NCBI GenBank assembly: GCA_030847615.1
Contig: JAUMIR010000003.1
Coordinates: 334,309,756 to 334,373,755 of the forward strand
DNA: 64,000 nucleotides
Direction: 5' to 3'
From: Gambelia wislizenii
Lineage: Eukaryota; Chordata; Lepidosauria; Squamata; Crotaphytidae
The notes below the pieces were generated by a model that searched no databases, was not told the origin of the DNA, and was given only the letters and a program-made list of their open reading frames with translations. Below are positions 35,591 to 44,712 of the stretch, piece after piece. A program made the position numbers and the translations under genes. Each line of letters begins with the position of its first letter. The first letter of the stretch is position 1.

Positions 35591-35984
35591 CCACCAACAA
35601 CAGACAGGCCCTAAGAGTTATCATATAGCCTTTTGAAAGATTGCCAGTTCATGCAAAAATGAGATGGAATGAACTTGAGAGTGGAAAAATGATAAACCAA
35701 GGGAAGTCAAAACCAGCTGATTCATTCATCTCTAGTCTCTGTCAAGGAAAAGGTTAAATCCAGGCTGGAGAAGAATCCTAGTGAGTTTTAATGCTCTTTA
35801 TAAATTAGAAGTGAGTAGGACAAATTGCTGAGGTTCACATTTCAAGCCACAGAATAGCAAATTTCCAATCTGTGAGGCAACAGAATTCTGAGAGCGAGAG
35901 AAATGTTTCTCCTCCATAATTGTTACTACAACTCCCAGAAATGTCAAAATAAATAAATAAATAAATGAAAGAGAGACAGAGGAC

Positions 35985-36480
35985 CCATCCCTGCTGGCAT
36001 ATGTTGCCTGTGGAGATGGCCCATTCTACCCCGTTACCTGGAGAAAATGGGCCATAGTCTACACAGGAACGTTGGCCCATGGGCAGCTGGCTGCACCATG
36101 TGACAAACCGCCTGCATGTGACCAGCCTTGGCCATATGCTGTAGGCTTGCTGCCCAAACCTGGAAGAGAAAGGCGGACTAGCAGCAGCAGAGAGGCAGCA
36201 GCAGAGAGGGCTGGCCTGCCAGGACGGACTCCCATGTACACACGGGGGACAATCTGTTCTGTCCTGGTGGGAACACATTAACCTAGGTATGTTTTTAAAA
36301 TGTGGTAAAGGGGCCAATCCCAACTTGCCCCTGTCTCAGCCTTGTATCTCTCCAGGGGTTCATAAGGACTGCCTGGAAGCAGAACAGGGCAAAAGCTCTG
36401 TGTCATATGGACTGCAAGGCTCTGGAATGGGGTCAAGCCAGGGTATTTGGCCAGAGCAGACAAGCTCAGAGAGGGGAGGG
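35985..36480. mobile_element. Repeat family E copy 1
   Basis: About 500 bp homologous by eye to 59540-60076, in the same order: CATGTGACCAGCCTTG, then GGCCTGCCAGGACGGACTCC, CTGTCTCAGCCTTGTATCTC, and AGAACAGGGCAAAAGCTC with GGACTGCAAGGCTCTG near the end. A third partial copy is at 38215-38640. Probably a non-autonomous DNA transposon. Termini are not clear in this copy. Confidence 0.55.
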
Positions 36481-36498
36481 AGCAAGCTTGCCATTACC

Positions 36499-37112
36499 TT
36501 TTGTTGTTGTCTGTCTTCAAGTTGTTTCTGACATGGCAATCCTAAGACAAACCTGTCACAGCCTTTTTTCACAGATCTCTTAAGATAACAAAAGCCTGGG
36601 CTTCCATAACCTGATACAAAGTGCGTGCAGCAGTTAGAGGTCCTGAGTAAGGATTAGGGACACCAATGGCTTGGAGAAACAAAACTAAAGGCTTTATTAT
36701 ACCAACTCCATTCTAAGATAGGAAAGTTATTTAGGGTGCTAATCTAAAATAGCTTCATTCTAGGGAAGAGCTGAGAGAGGACTGATGAAGAGGTGGAACC
36801 ATCCCCAAGAGCATCTGTTTACATCACAGAGGGGTCAGGATAGGTAGAAAAAGAGGGAGGACACTTCAGGTCACTCAAACTATCTAACCCTATTACTACT
36901 GCCTGCTCTGAGGCATTCTTGACTCTTCAGTGCTAAGCATTGTTTCAGTTCCAACATTTTCTCGGCAAGATTTGTTCAGAGGAGCTTTGCCTTTGCTTTC
37001 CTCTGAGGCTGAAAAACCCATTGGATTTCCATGGCCAAGCAGGGATTCAAACCCTACCTCCAGACTCCTTGTCCAACTCTCAAAACACTACACCACACTG
37101 GCTCCTGCCATT
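36499..37112 (-). mobile_element. tRNA-headed SINE, reverse orientation, split by an LTR-like insert
   Basis: The tail (TTTTGTTGTTGTCTGTCTTC ... GCAATCCTAAGACAAACCTG) occupies 36499-36570. The body and head (CGGCAAGATTTGTTCAGAGG, then GGATTTCCATGGCCAAGCAG and GGATTCAAACCCTACC, the B box) lie at 36957-37112. The 386-bp gap is an insertion flanked by TTTTC duplications. Confidence 0.8.
36571..36956 (-). mobile_element. LTR-like insertion of 386 bp inside a SINE
   Basis: Flanked by TTTTC at 36566-36570 and 36957-36961, a 5-bp duplication as left by retroviral-type integrases. On the minus strand it starts TGTTGGAAC and carries an AATAAA (complement at about 36693-36698) roughly 120 bp before its end. 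The expected CA at the 3' end is not seen (TGT instead), so the ends are partly decayed or the class is different. No coding capacity. Confidence 0.5.
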
Positions 37113-37202
37113 ATCCTTATTTCTGTGTTAATCCCACACTGATAAACTAGCCTGAATAACTGCTGTCTGACAAAATGTGGTGAATTTGGGAGGGACACGT
37201 TG

Positions 37203-37440
37203 CTCAGTGTGAGCTGGTATGGAGTAGCAGTTTGAGTGCCAGATTAGGCCTCTAGAAGACCAGAGTTCAAATACCTACCCTGCCATGGAAGTCCACTGGG
37301 TAACCTTAGCCAAGTCAGACTCTCTCATCCTCAGAAGAAGGCAATGGCAAACCTCCTTGAACAAATCTTGCCAAGAAAAGATCATGATCACCATAAGTCA
37401 GAAATGACATAACAGCAGCAGCAGCAACAACAATAACAAA
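37203..37440 (+). mobile_element. tRNA-headed SINE, full length
   Basis: Head with a B-box-like AGAGTTCAAATACC, body CCACTGGGTAACCTTAGCCA, GAAGGCAATGGCAAACCTCC and ATCTTGCCAAGAAAA, tail TCACCATAAGTCAGAAATGA and (CAG/CAA)n. This is the longest SINE copy here and shows the complete order head-body-tail. Confidence 0.8.
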
Positions 37441-37622
37441 ACTGTTGCTCAGGCCTAAAGAAGTGCATCAGACAAAATAGGCATCTAGCTCAGGGGTGGC
37501 TAGAGTGTGACCCACAGGGTTCATGCATGCTAATGGGGATTCTTCTTTTGCAGCCCTATGGCTCCTCTCAGAGCCACCCTGAAAGCCACACATCACCAAC
37601 ATAAAAAAGAAAAAAAAAAGAC

Positions 37623-37630
37623 AGCGAGCG

Positions 37631-37670
<40 letters not shown>
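37623..37670. repeat. (GCGA)n/(GA)n microsatellite
   Basis: GCGAGCGAGCGA followed by about 20 GA repeats. Confidence 0.95.
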
Positions 37671-37671
<1 letters not shown>

Positions 37672-38214
37672 ATTTTCACTCCTGAAAGCCTTGAGCATTT
37701 GCCCCCCAAAACCAGAAATGGACTTCTGATTACTTCTAGTTTTGCTGTTTGTGTGTGTGAGAGAGTGGGTGGGTGGCTTTGGGTATGGATCAGCAAGCAC
37801 AGCCTACCATAGTTATATGTCTGACCTGTCAAGCATCTGAGATAACAGACCATTAAGAGAAACTCAAGGCTAAACTAGATGAGACACTAAACCGATCATT
37901 AGAAAATGGTGGGTTCCATTGTGTACAAGGAAGGGAGGGGAGAAATTAAATATTCCCTTCTCCCATTGTGAACCTAGTGAAAATTGTCCTCCATGTGGTT
38001 ACTAGCCCTAGAAGGAAAGTTTCCATTGAGTCCCATAAGAGCTCTATTTCTACAGCAGTGCTTTCTTTGCTAGAATCATAGCTTGTGGAGGGAAGCACTG
38101 ATTTCCCAGTTCCTGGTGAAAGTCTCTAACATTTTTTTCTAGTGACTGATTGAGCACCATGCCCATTTGGGACCTCAGGAAAGATCCTGTTTAAAGTACA
38201 GGCATGCCTCAGTT

Positions 38215-38640
38215 AACAATGGGTTTGTCTAGATTGGCTGATTACCCTGGCTTGGAGCCCTGCAGTCCAAATGACACAGGGCTCTTGCCCCATTTCACCC
38301 CGGGCAGTCCTGACAACACCTGGGGCAAAGCTGGGGGTAAGCTAGGGTAAAGCTCATTTTAATTAAATACCTGGAAAAACCCACTTCATGCAGGAAAACC
38401 CAGATTGGGCTGGTGTGGGAACACAGAATCCGTACCTGTATGCTGGTCTGTATAGCTAGCAGCCACTGCTGCCACTAAAATCTCTGCAGCCAGGAAAGAG
38501 ACCCCGGCATGTGATCAAGGCCTCCTGCATGTGACCAGCCTTGAGTATAAGCAGAGAGTCGCCTTCCTGGCTTCTGAGAGAGCAATGTGTGGCAGCAGCA
38601 GAGGCATCGGCTAGTAAAGGCTGATGTCTCTGTGCACACT
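38215..38640. mobile_element. Repeat family E, partial copy
   Basis: Begins GGTTTGTCTAGATTGGCTGA, a variant of the GGGCTTGTCTACAC terminus. It contains CTTGGAGCCCTGCAGTCCAA, a block of family E in opposite order, and later GCATGTGACCAGCCTTGAG. Diverged and incomplete. Confidence 0.4.
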
Positions 38641-38689
38641 TCCTCTGGTTTCATTTAGGTAAGAGGGGACAGGCCAGATCCAGGGCCAG

Positions 38690-39930
38690 AATATGCTGTC
38701 CGGAAGCTGGTTGCCAGTTACATGACAAAAATTGTCGCGGTGCTTACCGTGACTTTGTGATCCCGAATCCGTCCCTCGCTGTTTATATGATTTGTGTCAC
38801 TGATCTGGATATCCCGGGTGGTCCCATGACTGATATTTACACATCCAAAGTTCCGTGGTTTTTTTAGGTTTTAGGGTTTGTTTGTTGTTTTTTTTTGGCT
38901 GTCAATCAAGGATGCGATTACTCGTGTTTTCACAACCTCGGTGACGCACTTCCTTTAGAGTTCTGCGCCATGAGCAATGCTATTGGCTGGCTGGGGGGGG
39001 GAGAGAGAGGGGGGCAGAGGTTTGGTATTCCCCTTGCTTCTTTAAAATGTTAACCCTTTAAGCAGAGGCAGAAGGCATTTTGAAAGACCCAGACTGAGAT
39101 CTTTTGCTCAGACGCAGGAATGAGTGCTTTTGAAATGAAGCCGAGTGCTTTCCTTTTGAAATCAAGCCGAGTGAGGGGGGAGGCTTCGTATTCCCCTTGC
39201 CTCTTTAAAATGTTAACCCTTACAGCAGAGATTTAGCAGCAGAGTTTAGGTTTCAAGCCAGCTACAGACAGGCGTTTTGAAAGACATAGACACAGAGAGG
39301 GGGAATTAAAGGGTGTTCATTTGCTCAGAGGCTGGAATATTTTACTGTGCCCGTTCAGACCCAGGGAGGTGATCAAGGCAAGGGATGAATGGGCGACCCT
39401 CTGCCCACCACGATCTCTCTGTAACATGTAGTTGAGGAAGAGGTTAAAGCTGAAGGGTTTGCAGTGTAGAAATCCATTTGAAAAGGTGATTGAGTACACG
39501 CGCGCGCACACACACATCAACCTTCGTGCAGCTGGAAGGGATGCCTTTGTTTTCGGCTGGTGAGGCTGGATCTATTGAACGGGTGACTGACCCCTCCTTT
39601 TCTGGTCACTGATCTCTAAGCCCGCCCCCAGTTACCATTTCCGGTCATCCCCTAGTACCGAGATATTTTGTCCCAGGCTGTTTACATTTCTGATTTTCCG
39701 AATCCTCCAGTGACTTTTTTAAAAACCGGCACAAACCGCGGGACTGGAAGTCCCACAGGTTGAGGGATAAAAGGTGGCCCCCCCCTTCCGAAAATCACGT
39801 ACCTGACCCGATGTACGTGTAAACTGCCAGGGATCGACACGAATTCTTCCCAGGACATTTTCATCGTGTAAACGGCACCCTGGTGTATTCTGGCAGGTCT
39901 AGAGAAGCCCAAATCCTCTGACAAAGAAGC
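38690..39930. other. CpG-richer unassigned segment with an internal duplication
   Basis: Unlike its neighbours this stretch has many CpG (TGTCGCGGTGCTTACCGTGA, CCCGAATCCGTCCCTCG, CACGTACCTGACCCGATG). Units from about 39017 and 39181 share TATTCCCCTTGCnTCTTTAA, AATGTTAACCCTT, CATTTTGAAAGAC or CGTTTTGAAAGAC, and TTTGCTCAGA, so a roughly 164-bp block is duplicated. I see no coding frame. It could be a non-autonomous transposon of recent origin or a regulatory CpG patch. The parent is not recognised. Confidence 0.4.
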
Positions 39931-40617
39931 TCCTTTTACAATGTCTTTTTATGCCTGCTCAGCCCCCACTTTTCTTCCTTGTCCCATGTCTACCTGCAAG
40001 TTTATTTAGCAGAATCAGTATTGGGAGGATGGAGAAAAAGGGCTGGAGAAAAAGACTTTTGGTATCAGATTGCAGCAGCATGTGTTCAGTAAACAATGTA
40101 ATAAAGCTTGAGCTGGGAAACAATGGGATTCTATGCTATTGCAGCTGGGTGTGCTTCCCTGCAACAGACAAAGTAAACAGGAATTGTTTCCAGAATCCTT
40201 TACTGATTATGCATCAACAACAAAAAGAGAGAAAAAGGGAAAAAAGATATGCTTGCCTCTCCAGCATGTTAGAAAGCATAGAGCTATAAGTCTGGCCACC
40301 AAAATGGAAAATACAGTATAAGAAAAGTGGAGGCTGGTGAAAGGGAAAAAAATACCCCTGGAAGAAACTTTCAAGTGGTCACTAGAAGGATCAAAATGTT
40401 CCTTTTTACCTTTACTTTAAGGCCTATCCAGACTGATTAAAAAGACCAGAAAGTCCCAGATTTTGTTCCTATTCTTTCCAATTTTGGCGGGGAGATCCAC
40501 ACATTTTGTTTATTCCAGAATATTTTATGTCGTCTCCCAGTATGATTGGAGACCTTTTATACCAGCTCCCTAATTTAATTTAGCCAAGTATAAAATCGGA
40601 AAGAACATAGAACAGAA
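39931..40617. other. No gene seen
   Basis: No recognised repeat or convincing coding frame. Confidence 0.4.
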
Positions 40618-41512
40618 TGTTAGCATGCCCTACTACCCTTCCCTGAGAGATTCCATAACTGAACATATTGGACACTTTTTGGGGTTACATTGGCTTAGGC
40701 AGACTGGAGGTCAGTCACAATTACCTGAGATGTGTTTAGAAACATAATGCTGGGAAAGCACAAATTAGGATTATGCAATGGGTTTATGCTAACAACCCAG
40801 TTGTTAAGGGGTATATGATAAGCCTTTCTCCCAGCCCTGGGTGTTTCAAGCAATAATTCCATCAAACAATCAACTGACTTTTCCTCAATCCATATCCTAC
40901 AGAAATCTCCCCTCACACCCCTCCTGTCCAACCTTACAAGGTTGTCGCAAGCCATCAATCTTCCATTAAAGCAATTAAAGCAATCAGTTGAGTTTCCGTT
41001 TGTTTTGTCTATTCCATGGGAGAGCCATCCAGGCTTTCTTATAATCCCCAAGGCACAGAATAGAGCATAAATATTATAGCCCCAACAATAGCAAGGTGTG
41101 CTACAGCCAAGGTGTGATATAGCCAAACCTCATCATTTTCTTCTTTAATGTGCCACCCTCAGACACACAGAACTCTCTTGTCCTTGAGACTGGTAATTAT
41201 CATCGTATCTTCCTGGTCTTCTTTCTCTTTCTAGCCTTTCTGCCTTACTCTGCTATAGCCTTGCATGGTCCATAAGAACATATGTTGTGTATGCTAGTTT
41301 ACTTTCTGTATTATTACAATAAAATACTTTATTTTACTTTAACTGGAGCCTCCTCTACAATTTGTACTGGTATACATTGGTGAAAAAATCCCTGAAGTTA
41401 TTCTTGTCTTTCAAGCCTCCTATTTGAGCTAATAATTCCTCTAAATATTAAAGGAGATTTTGGCATCACAGATGGGAGTCTAATGTAAACCCCCCCACCT
41501 CTTAAGGTAACA
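40618..41512 (+). mobile_element. LTR, family TGTTACC...GGTAACA, copy 2
   Basis: Starts TGTTAGCATGCCCTACTACC, which matches copy 1 (TGTTACCGTGCTCTACTACC), and ends AAGGTAACA. The poly(A) signal region ACAATAAAATACTTTATTTT is followed by the shared U5 stretch TACTGGTATACATTGGTGAA. No target duplication is clear. An unrecognised coding-like minus-strand segment abuts its right end. Confidence 0.75.
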
Positions 41513-41780
41513 AAAATCTGGGACTTTTCAATTAGTCTGACTGTGCCTTTATCTGACCTGGCTGTTTCATTTCTCATGTACAAATTGTTGGTTTTGGATA
41601 AAAGGTTTGCTGAAAATTGTTGAAGTGCTCTTCTCTTTTGCAGTGTTTGAAACTGTCCCAATTCTTTCCATGTTATTTCTGCTTCTGGTACCAAATTTTC
41701 CATTACAGAAGTAATGTCGAGGAATACACCCACTTTGTTAACTGTACAAGTGAAAACTGATGGCGGGCAGCCGTGGCCAT
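41513..41780 (-). pseudogene. Unrecognised coding-like segment abutting the LTR
   Basis: The minus strand reads open from about 41733 into the LTR. Its composition looks protein-like (for example ITWKELGQFQTLQKRRALQQ, with Asn/Thr/Lys in natural proportion), unlike the repeat-driven frames elsewhere. I do not recognise the family. The open frame continues into the LTR only as nonsense, so the LTR probably interrupted it. Further minus-strand coding-like sequence seems to continue on the far side of the retrotransposon at 48692-48950. It may be the decayed remnant of a mobile-element or host gene. Confidence 0.3.
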
Positions 41781-41880
41781 AAACATGTTCTAAGGATTCT
41801 TTGGGAACACAGGAGGCTGTAGGTTCTGCTCGGCTCTAATGATGAGAGTGTCTTGAGCTGATGACATCTCCAGTATTAAA

Positions 41881-42256
41881 GCAAGGGGGCTCGCCGCTTG
41901 CCGGCGGGCCTGTTTGCGGCCCGGCCGGCGCCCCCATACCACCGCCCGTAGCTCCGCCCCCCCACCCCCTTCACTCGGCGGTCCCAGCCGAGGCGAGGGG
42001 GGGGGGAGAGGTGGGGAGGGGAGATGGCCGCGTGGCGCAACATGCGCGCCGCCATCTTCCCCCTTTCTCCTTCCCAGCCGCCCTTGCGGCTGGGGAGGGA
42101 AAAGGAGTGCGGGCCAATCGGGAGCGAGGCAGCTCGCTCCCGATTGGCTGGGGCCGATCTGGATAAAGGGGCGCACGCGGGCGCGCCCCTCCCAGATCGG
42201 AGGCGGCAGCGGAGCAGGCAGCAGCGCCCTCCGCTTGCCGCAACAAAAAGATTTGC
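41881..42256 (+). repeat. Split direct repeat A1 (left end)
   Basis: 376 bp beginning GCAAGGGGGCTCGCCGCTTG and ending AACAAAAAGATTTGC. It matches A2 at 47789-48165, which has 11 instead of 10 Gs after CCGAGGCGA. Weaker similarity continues through a C-rich run to 42274. It contains the predicted promoter and the first exon. CpG-dense throughout. Confidence 0.93.
42073..42200 (+). promoter_or_regulatory. Predicted promoter of the retrotransposon: three inverted repeats, CCAAT boxes, TATA-like box
   Basis: Three consecutive self-complementary stretches. First: CCCAGCCGC/GCGGCTGGG (42073-42081 and 42086-42094). Second: a 16-bp perfect arm GCCAATCGGGAGCGAG and its complement (42113-42128 and 42133-42148, 4-base loop), which places a CCAAT box on each strand. 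Third: CCGATCTGG/CCAGATCGG (42154-42162, 42192-42200) enclosing AGGGGCGC/GCGCCCCT (42167-42174, 42183-42190). The TATA-like GGATAAAGG sits at 42161-42169 in the third. CCAAT followed about 15-45 bp later by a TATA-like box fits a polymerase II promoter, with a start expected near 42190-42200. The same array is repeated in A2. The promoter role is inference. Confidence 0.55.
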
Positions 42257-42278
42257 GAACCCCCCCCCCTCCCTGCAG

Positions 42279-43208
42279 GTACCTTGGGGGCTCCGGGAGG
42301 GTGGCGACCGCGAGCCGGGCCTGGGGCGGACGCGGGGGGTTGGGGGGGGAGGAGCCGGAGCGGCTCTCCGGCACGACGAGCCCCCCGCCGCCGGCCACGA
42401 ACGCCCGCCCGCCCGCCAGCGGGGGCGGAGGAGGGACGGCGGGGAAAAGGGGCCTCCGCGCGGGCGCACGGCCACCGGAGGGTCACGATCAGGGGCGGGG
42501 GCCGCTTCGCCACCGGGACGCGCCCCTGGGAAAGGCGCGTCCGCCGCCCCTCCAACCAGATGGGCCGGGCCATCCACAACCCTCCCAACGAGCCGGGCTC
42601 ATCACCGGCGGGAGCCAGCCGCGGCGCGGCTGGGGCCGGCGGCACGGGGAGCGGGGAGGGGGAGGCGCGGCATGGCAGCGCAAGGGGTCGCGGCACGGCA
42701 CCTTGGCAACGGGCGGGAAAACGCGGCGTGGCAGAAGGGAACCTGGTCACGGCGCTGGGAGGAGGGGCGCGGCATCCATGCCCCCCCCGAGGCGCGCCAC
42801 CCCCCCCCCCTGCCGCGCCAGCCGGGTACCTTCTAGCCTGGCCCCCAGTAGTCACCCACGTTGGGGAGAAAAGCGGAAGGGGCCAGGGCGGCAATCATCC
42901 ATGCCCGTTCTTGCCAACCCAGGAAGCAGCGGCCAGGGGCCTGGTGAGGGAGGGGCTCCGGGCTGGGCTGGCAGGCCTCGCAAGTGATAGGGGCCGGCAA
43001 GGATGAATGGTTCAGCAACGGGCCACTTTGGTCATGCTGGGAGGGGCCTGGCCTAGCCTGCTCCCCTCCCTCTCGCCCCCTCCCCCCCCCCCGCAACTTC
43101 CTACCCGCTGGCCTCTGGAGCTGGGGGCCATGCACGAGCAATGGGGGGAACACGGGGGGAGCGCTCACGGCACAGCAGCCTATGGGGAGGCTTGTTTTTT
43201 GTTTGCAG
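42279..43208 (+). other. Predicted leader intron
   Basis: Donor CTGCAG|GTACCTTGG at 42278/42279 and acceptor TTGTTTTTTGTTTGCAG|GTTTC at 43208/43209, with a clear pyrimidine tract. The predicted first exon from the TATA-like box to 42278 has no ATG, nor does 43209-43379. The 930 bp between contain many ATGs, for example near 42559, 42673, 43002 and 43132. Splicing would make the Gag start codon the first AUG of the mRNA, whereas the unspliced RNA would be expected to start translation upstream. Known Ngaro/DIRS elements do contain introns in places, but this one is my prediction. Confidence 0.5.
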
Positions 43209-43239
43209 GTTTCGGGCCGCGGGGCGGCGGCCGGCGCTG

Positions 43240-43302
43240 AATAAAAAAAAAAAAATAAATAAAAACAACAACACTAATCATAACAAAAAAAAAAAAAAAA
43301 GA
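43240..43302 (+). other. A-rich stretch with AATAAA in the Gag leader
   Basis: GAATAAAAAAAAAAAAATAA, then AATAAAAACAACAACAC and a run of 16 A just upstream of Gag. AATAAA occurs twice in what should be the mRNA leader. It could cause premature polyadenylation, or be a remnant of an inserted poly(A) tail. Confidence 0.6.
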
Positions 43303-43379
43303 ACCCACAGTCACCAAGCACTCATCAAGTCTCTAGCCAAGGCGAGAGCCCAGGACACGTCACAAGGGTCGCAAGGGCT

Positions 43380-44711
43380 ATGGGACCCAAGAGGGCTACA
43401 CGGCAGCGCCAAAGACCAGAACCTGGGCCGCAGCAAGCAGTGGAGGCCCCCCCGCCGGGTGATGGGGAGGGGGCAGCGGGGCAGGAGGATGGCAGTGGGG
43501 TCACCGCAGAACCTCGACCCCCGGTCGAAGCTTTCGGCCACCCAGCACCCACCCTGGCTGACGTCATGGGGGCCCTGTCGGTTGTCCTGCAGAGGATAGA
43601 CAGAGGGGCTGCTGACAACAGTGCACCGGCTCAGGCGGCACCACCCGTCGGGGAGTCCACGGGGGCCGGGGTACCAAATACTTCCTTCAGTCTAGGGGCA
43701 CCCAACAACAGCGAGCATAGCAGACGTTCCAGGTCGAGAGGAAGGAGCCGCTCCAGAGGATCCAGGCGATCGGCCTCACACGAGTCGTCTTCGCGGCGGC
43801 GTAGCAGGTCAGCCGGGAGGCGGAGCCCTCACAGGAAGCGGCGTCGGTCCCGCTCGAGGTCCTCGTCAGGTGAGTCCTCGGATGAGGACAAGTACAGGTA
43901 TTGGGAAATAGGGGCTTTCAAACCGGGCCTGCCAGCGTGGGCTCTCAAACTGCGCAGGGCCAGGGAAAAAGCTGGGGCTGATAGGAGGGCTGAAGGAAAA
44001 CACCCGCAAGGGGAGGAGCTGCGGGAGGCCAAGTCCAAGGAGGACCCCCCAGGGGGCCACTTGGATCACAAGGTGCGCACCAAGATATTGCAAGGCTATT
44101 ACGTTGATGTCTTCACCCTGGCCCCGCCTCCAGGGGCAGAGGCCAGGGTGCACAAGAGCGACAAGAAAGATAATGACAAGGCCAGTTGGGAAGCTGCGGA
44201 GCGCACCTTTGCCAATTGGCTCAATGGGTACACGGTCTTCATGGGGGTGGTGGCGCTGGTCTTCCCTGAACGGGCATGGCACCTGATCAACCACCTCCGA
44301 CAGGTGCTGCTGGTGCGTGCGCAGGCAGGGGATGCCAGCGCGATACTATACGACATAGAATGCAGGAAGAAGGCTTCCAGGTCTCCCATGCACAGATGGG
44401 AGACCATCGACTACCCCAATTGGCTCCAGGCCACGGGGCCGGGCAGGCGGGAGAAGGGTGACCCTCAAAAGGCAGCACGCAAGAAGGAAGGGAAGAAGCC
44501 GGTGTGCTGGGAGTTCAATGGGGGCAAGTGCTCCAGATACAAGTGTAGGTTTGAGCATGCCTGCGACAGCTGTGGGGGGGGGCACCCAAAGGTCAACTGC
44601 TCCCGGCAAGGCAGCAGCGGACAGCCCTTTCGTGGCGGCCGCTCCGTCCCCTCGGGCGGCAGGAAAGAGGGCGGGCCCAGCGGAACCACAGGCAGCCACA
44701 CGTCAAAATGA
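43380..44711 (+). CDS. gag: Gag-like nucleocapsid protein (ORF1) of the Ngaro-like element
   Basis: 443 residues. The N-terminal third is Pro/Gly/Gln-rich. Residues about 111-170 form an arginine/serine-rich tract (repeated RSRS/RGRSRSRGSR-type words) like that of splicing-factor SR proteins. A conserved middle region follows (about residues 215-360, with FANWLNGYTVFMGVVALVFP and WHLINHLRQVLLVR). Near the C-terminus is a CCCH-type finger, C376-X7-C384-X4-C389-X3-H393, immediately followed by a Cys-X2-Cys-X3-His-X4-Cys knuckle (C395, C398, H402, C407), then a Gly/Ser-rich basic tail. Its role would be to bind element RNA and form particles. The start is chosen because the ATG has G at -3 and +4 and is the first AUG after the predicted acceptor. 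The frame is intact. A retroelement Gag is the best reading given position and fingers, though Gag sequences diverge fast. Confidence 0.85.
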   Translation: MGPKRATRQRQRPEPGPQQAVEAPPPGDGEGAAGQEDGSGVTAEPRPPVEAFGHPAPTLADVMGALSVVLQRIDRGAADNSAPAQAAPPVGESTGAGVPNTSFSLGAPNNSEHSRRSRSRGRSRSRGSRRSASHESSSRRRSRSAGRRSPHRKRRRSRSRSSSGESSDEDKYRYWEIGAFKPGLPAWALKLRRAREKAGADRRAEGKHPQGEELREAKSKEDPPGGHLDHKVRTKILQGYYVDVFTLAPPPGAEARVHKSDKKDNDKASWEAAERTFANWLNGYTVFMGVVALVFPERAWHLINHLRQVLLVRAQAGDASAILYDIECRKKASRSPMHRWETIDYPNWLQATGPGRREKGDPQKAARKKEGKKPVCWEFNGGKCSRYKCRFEHACDSCGGGHPKVNCSRQGSSGQPFRGGRSVPSGGRKEGGPSGTTGSHTSK

Positions 44712-44712
44712 G

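Noticed and set aside
41790..43240. Several long frames on both strands (up to 357 codons) around the left end of the retrotransposon
   Set aside because: Very high GC lowers stop frequency; the frames run across the promoter and predicted intron, show no motif, and some are mirrored in the A2 repeat only as far as the repeat goes.
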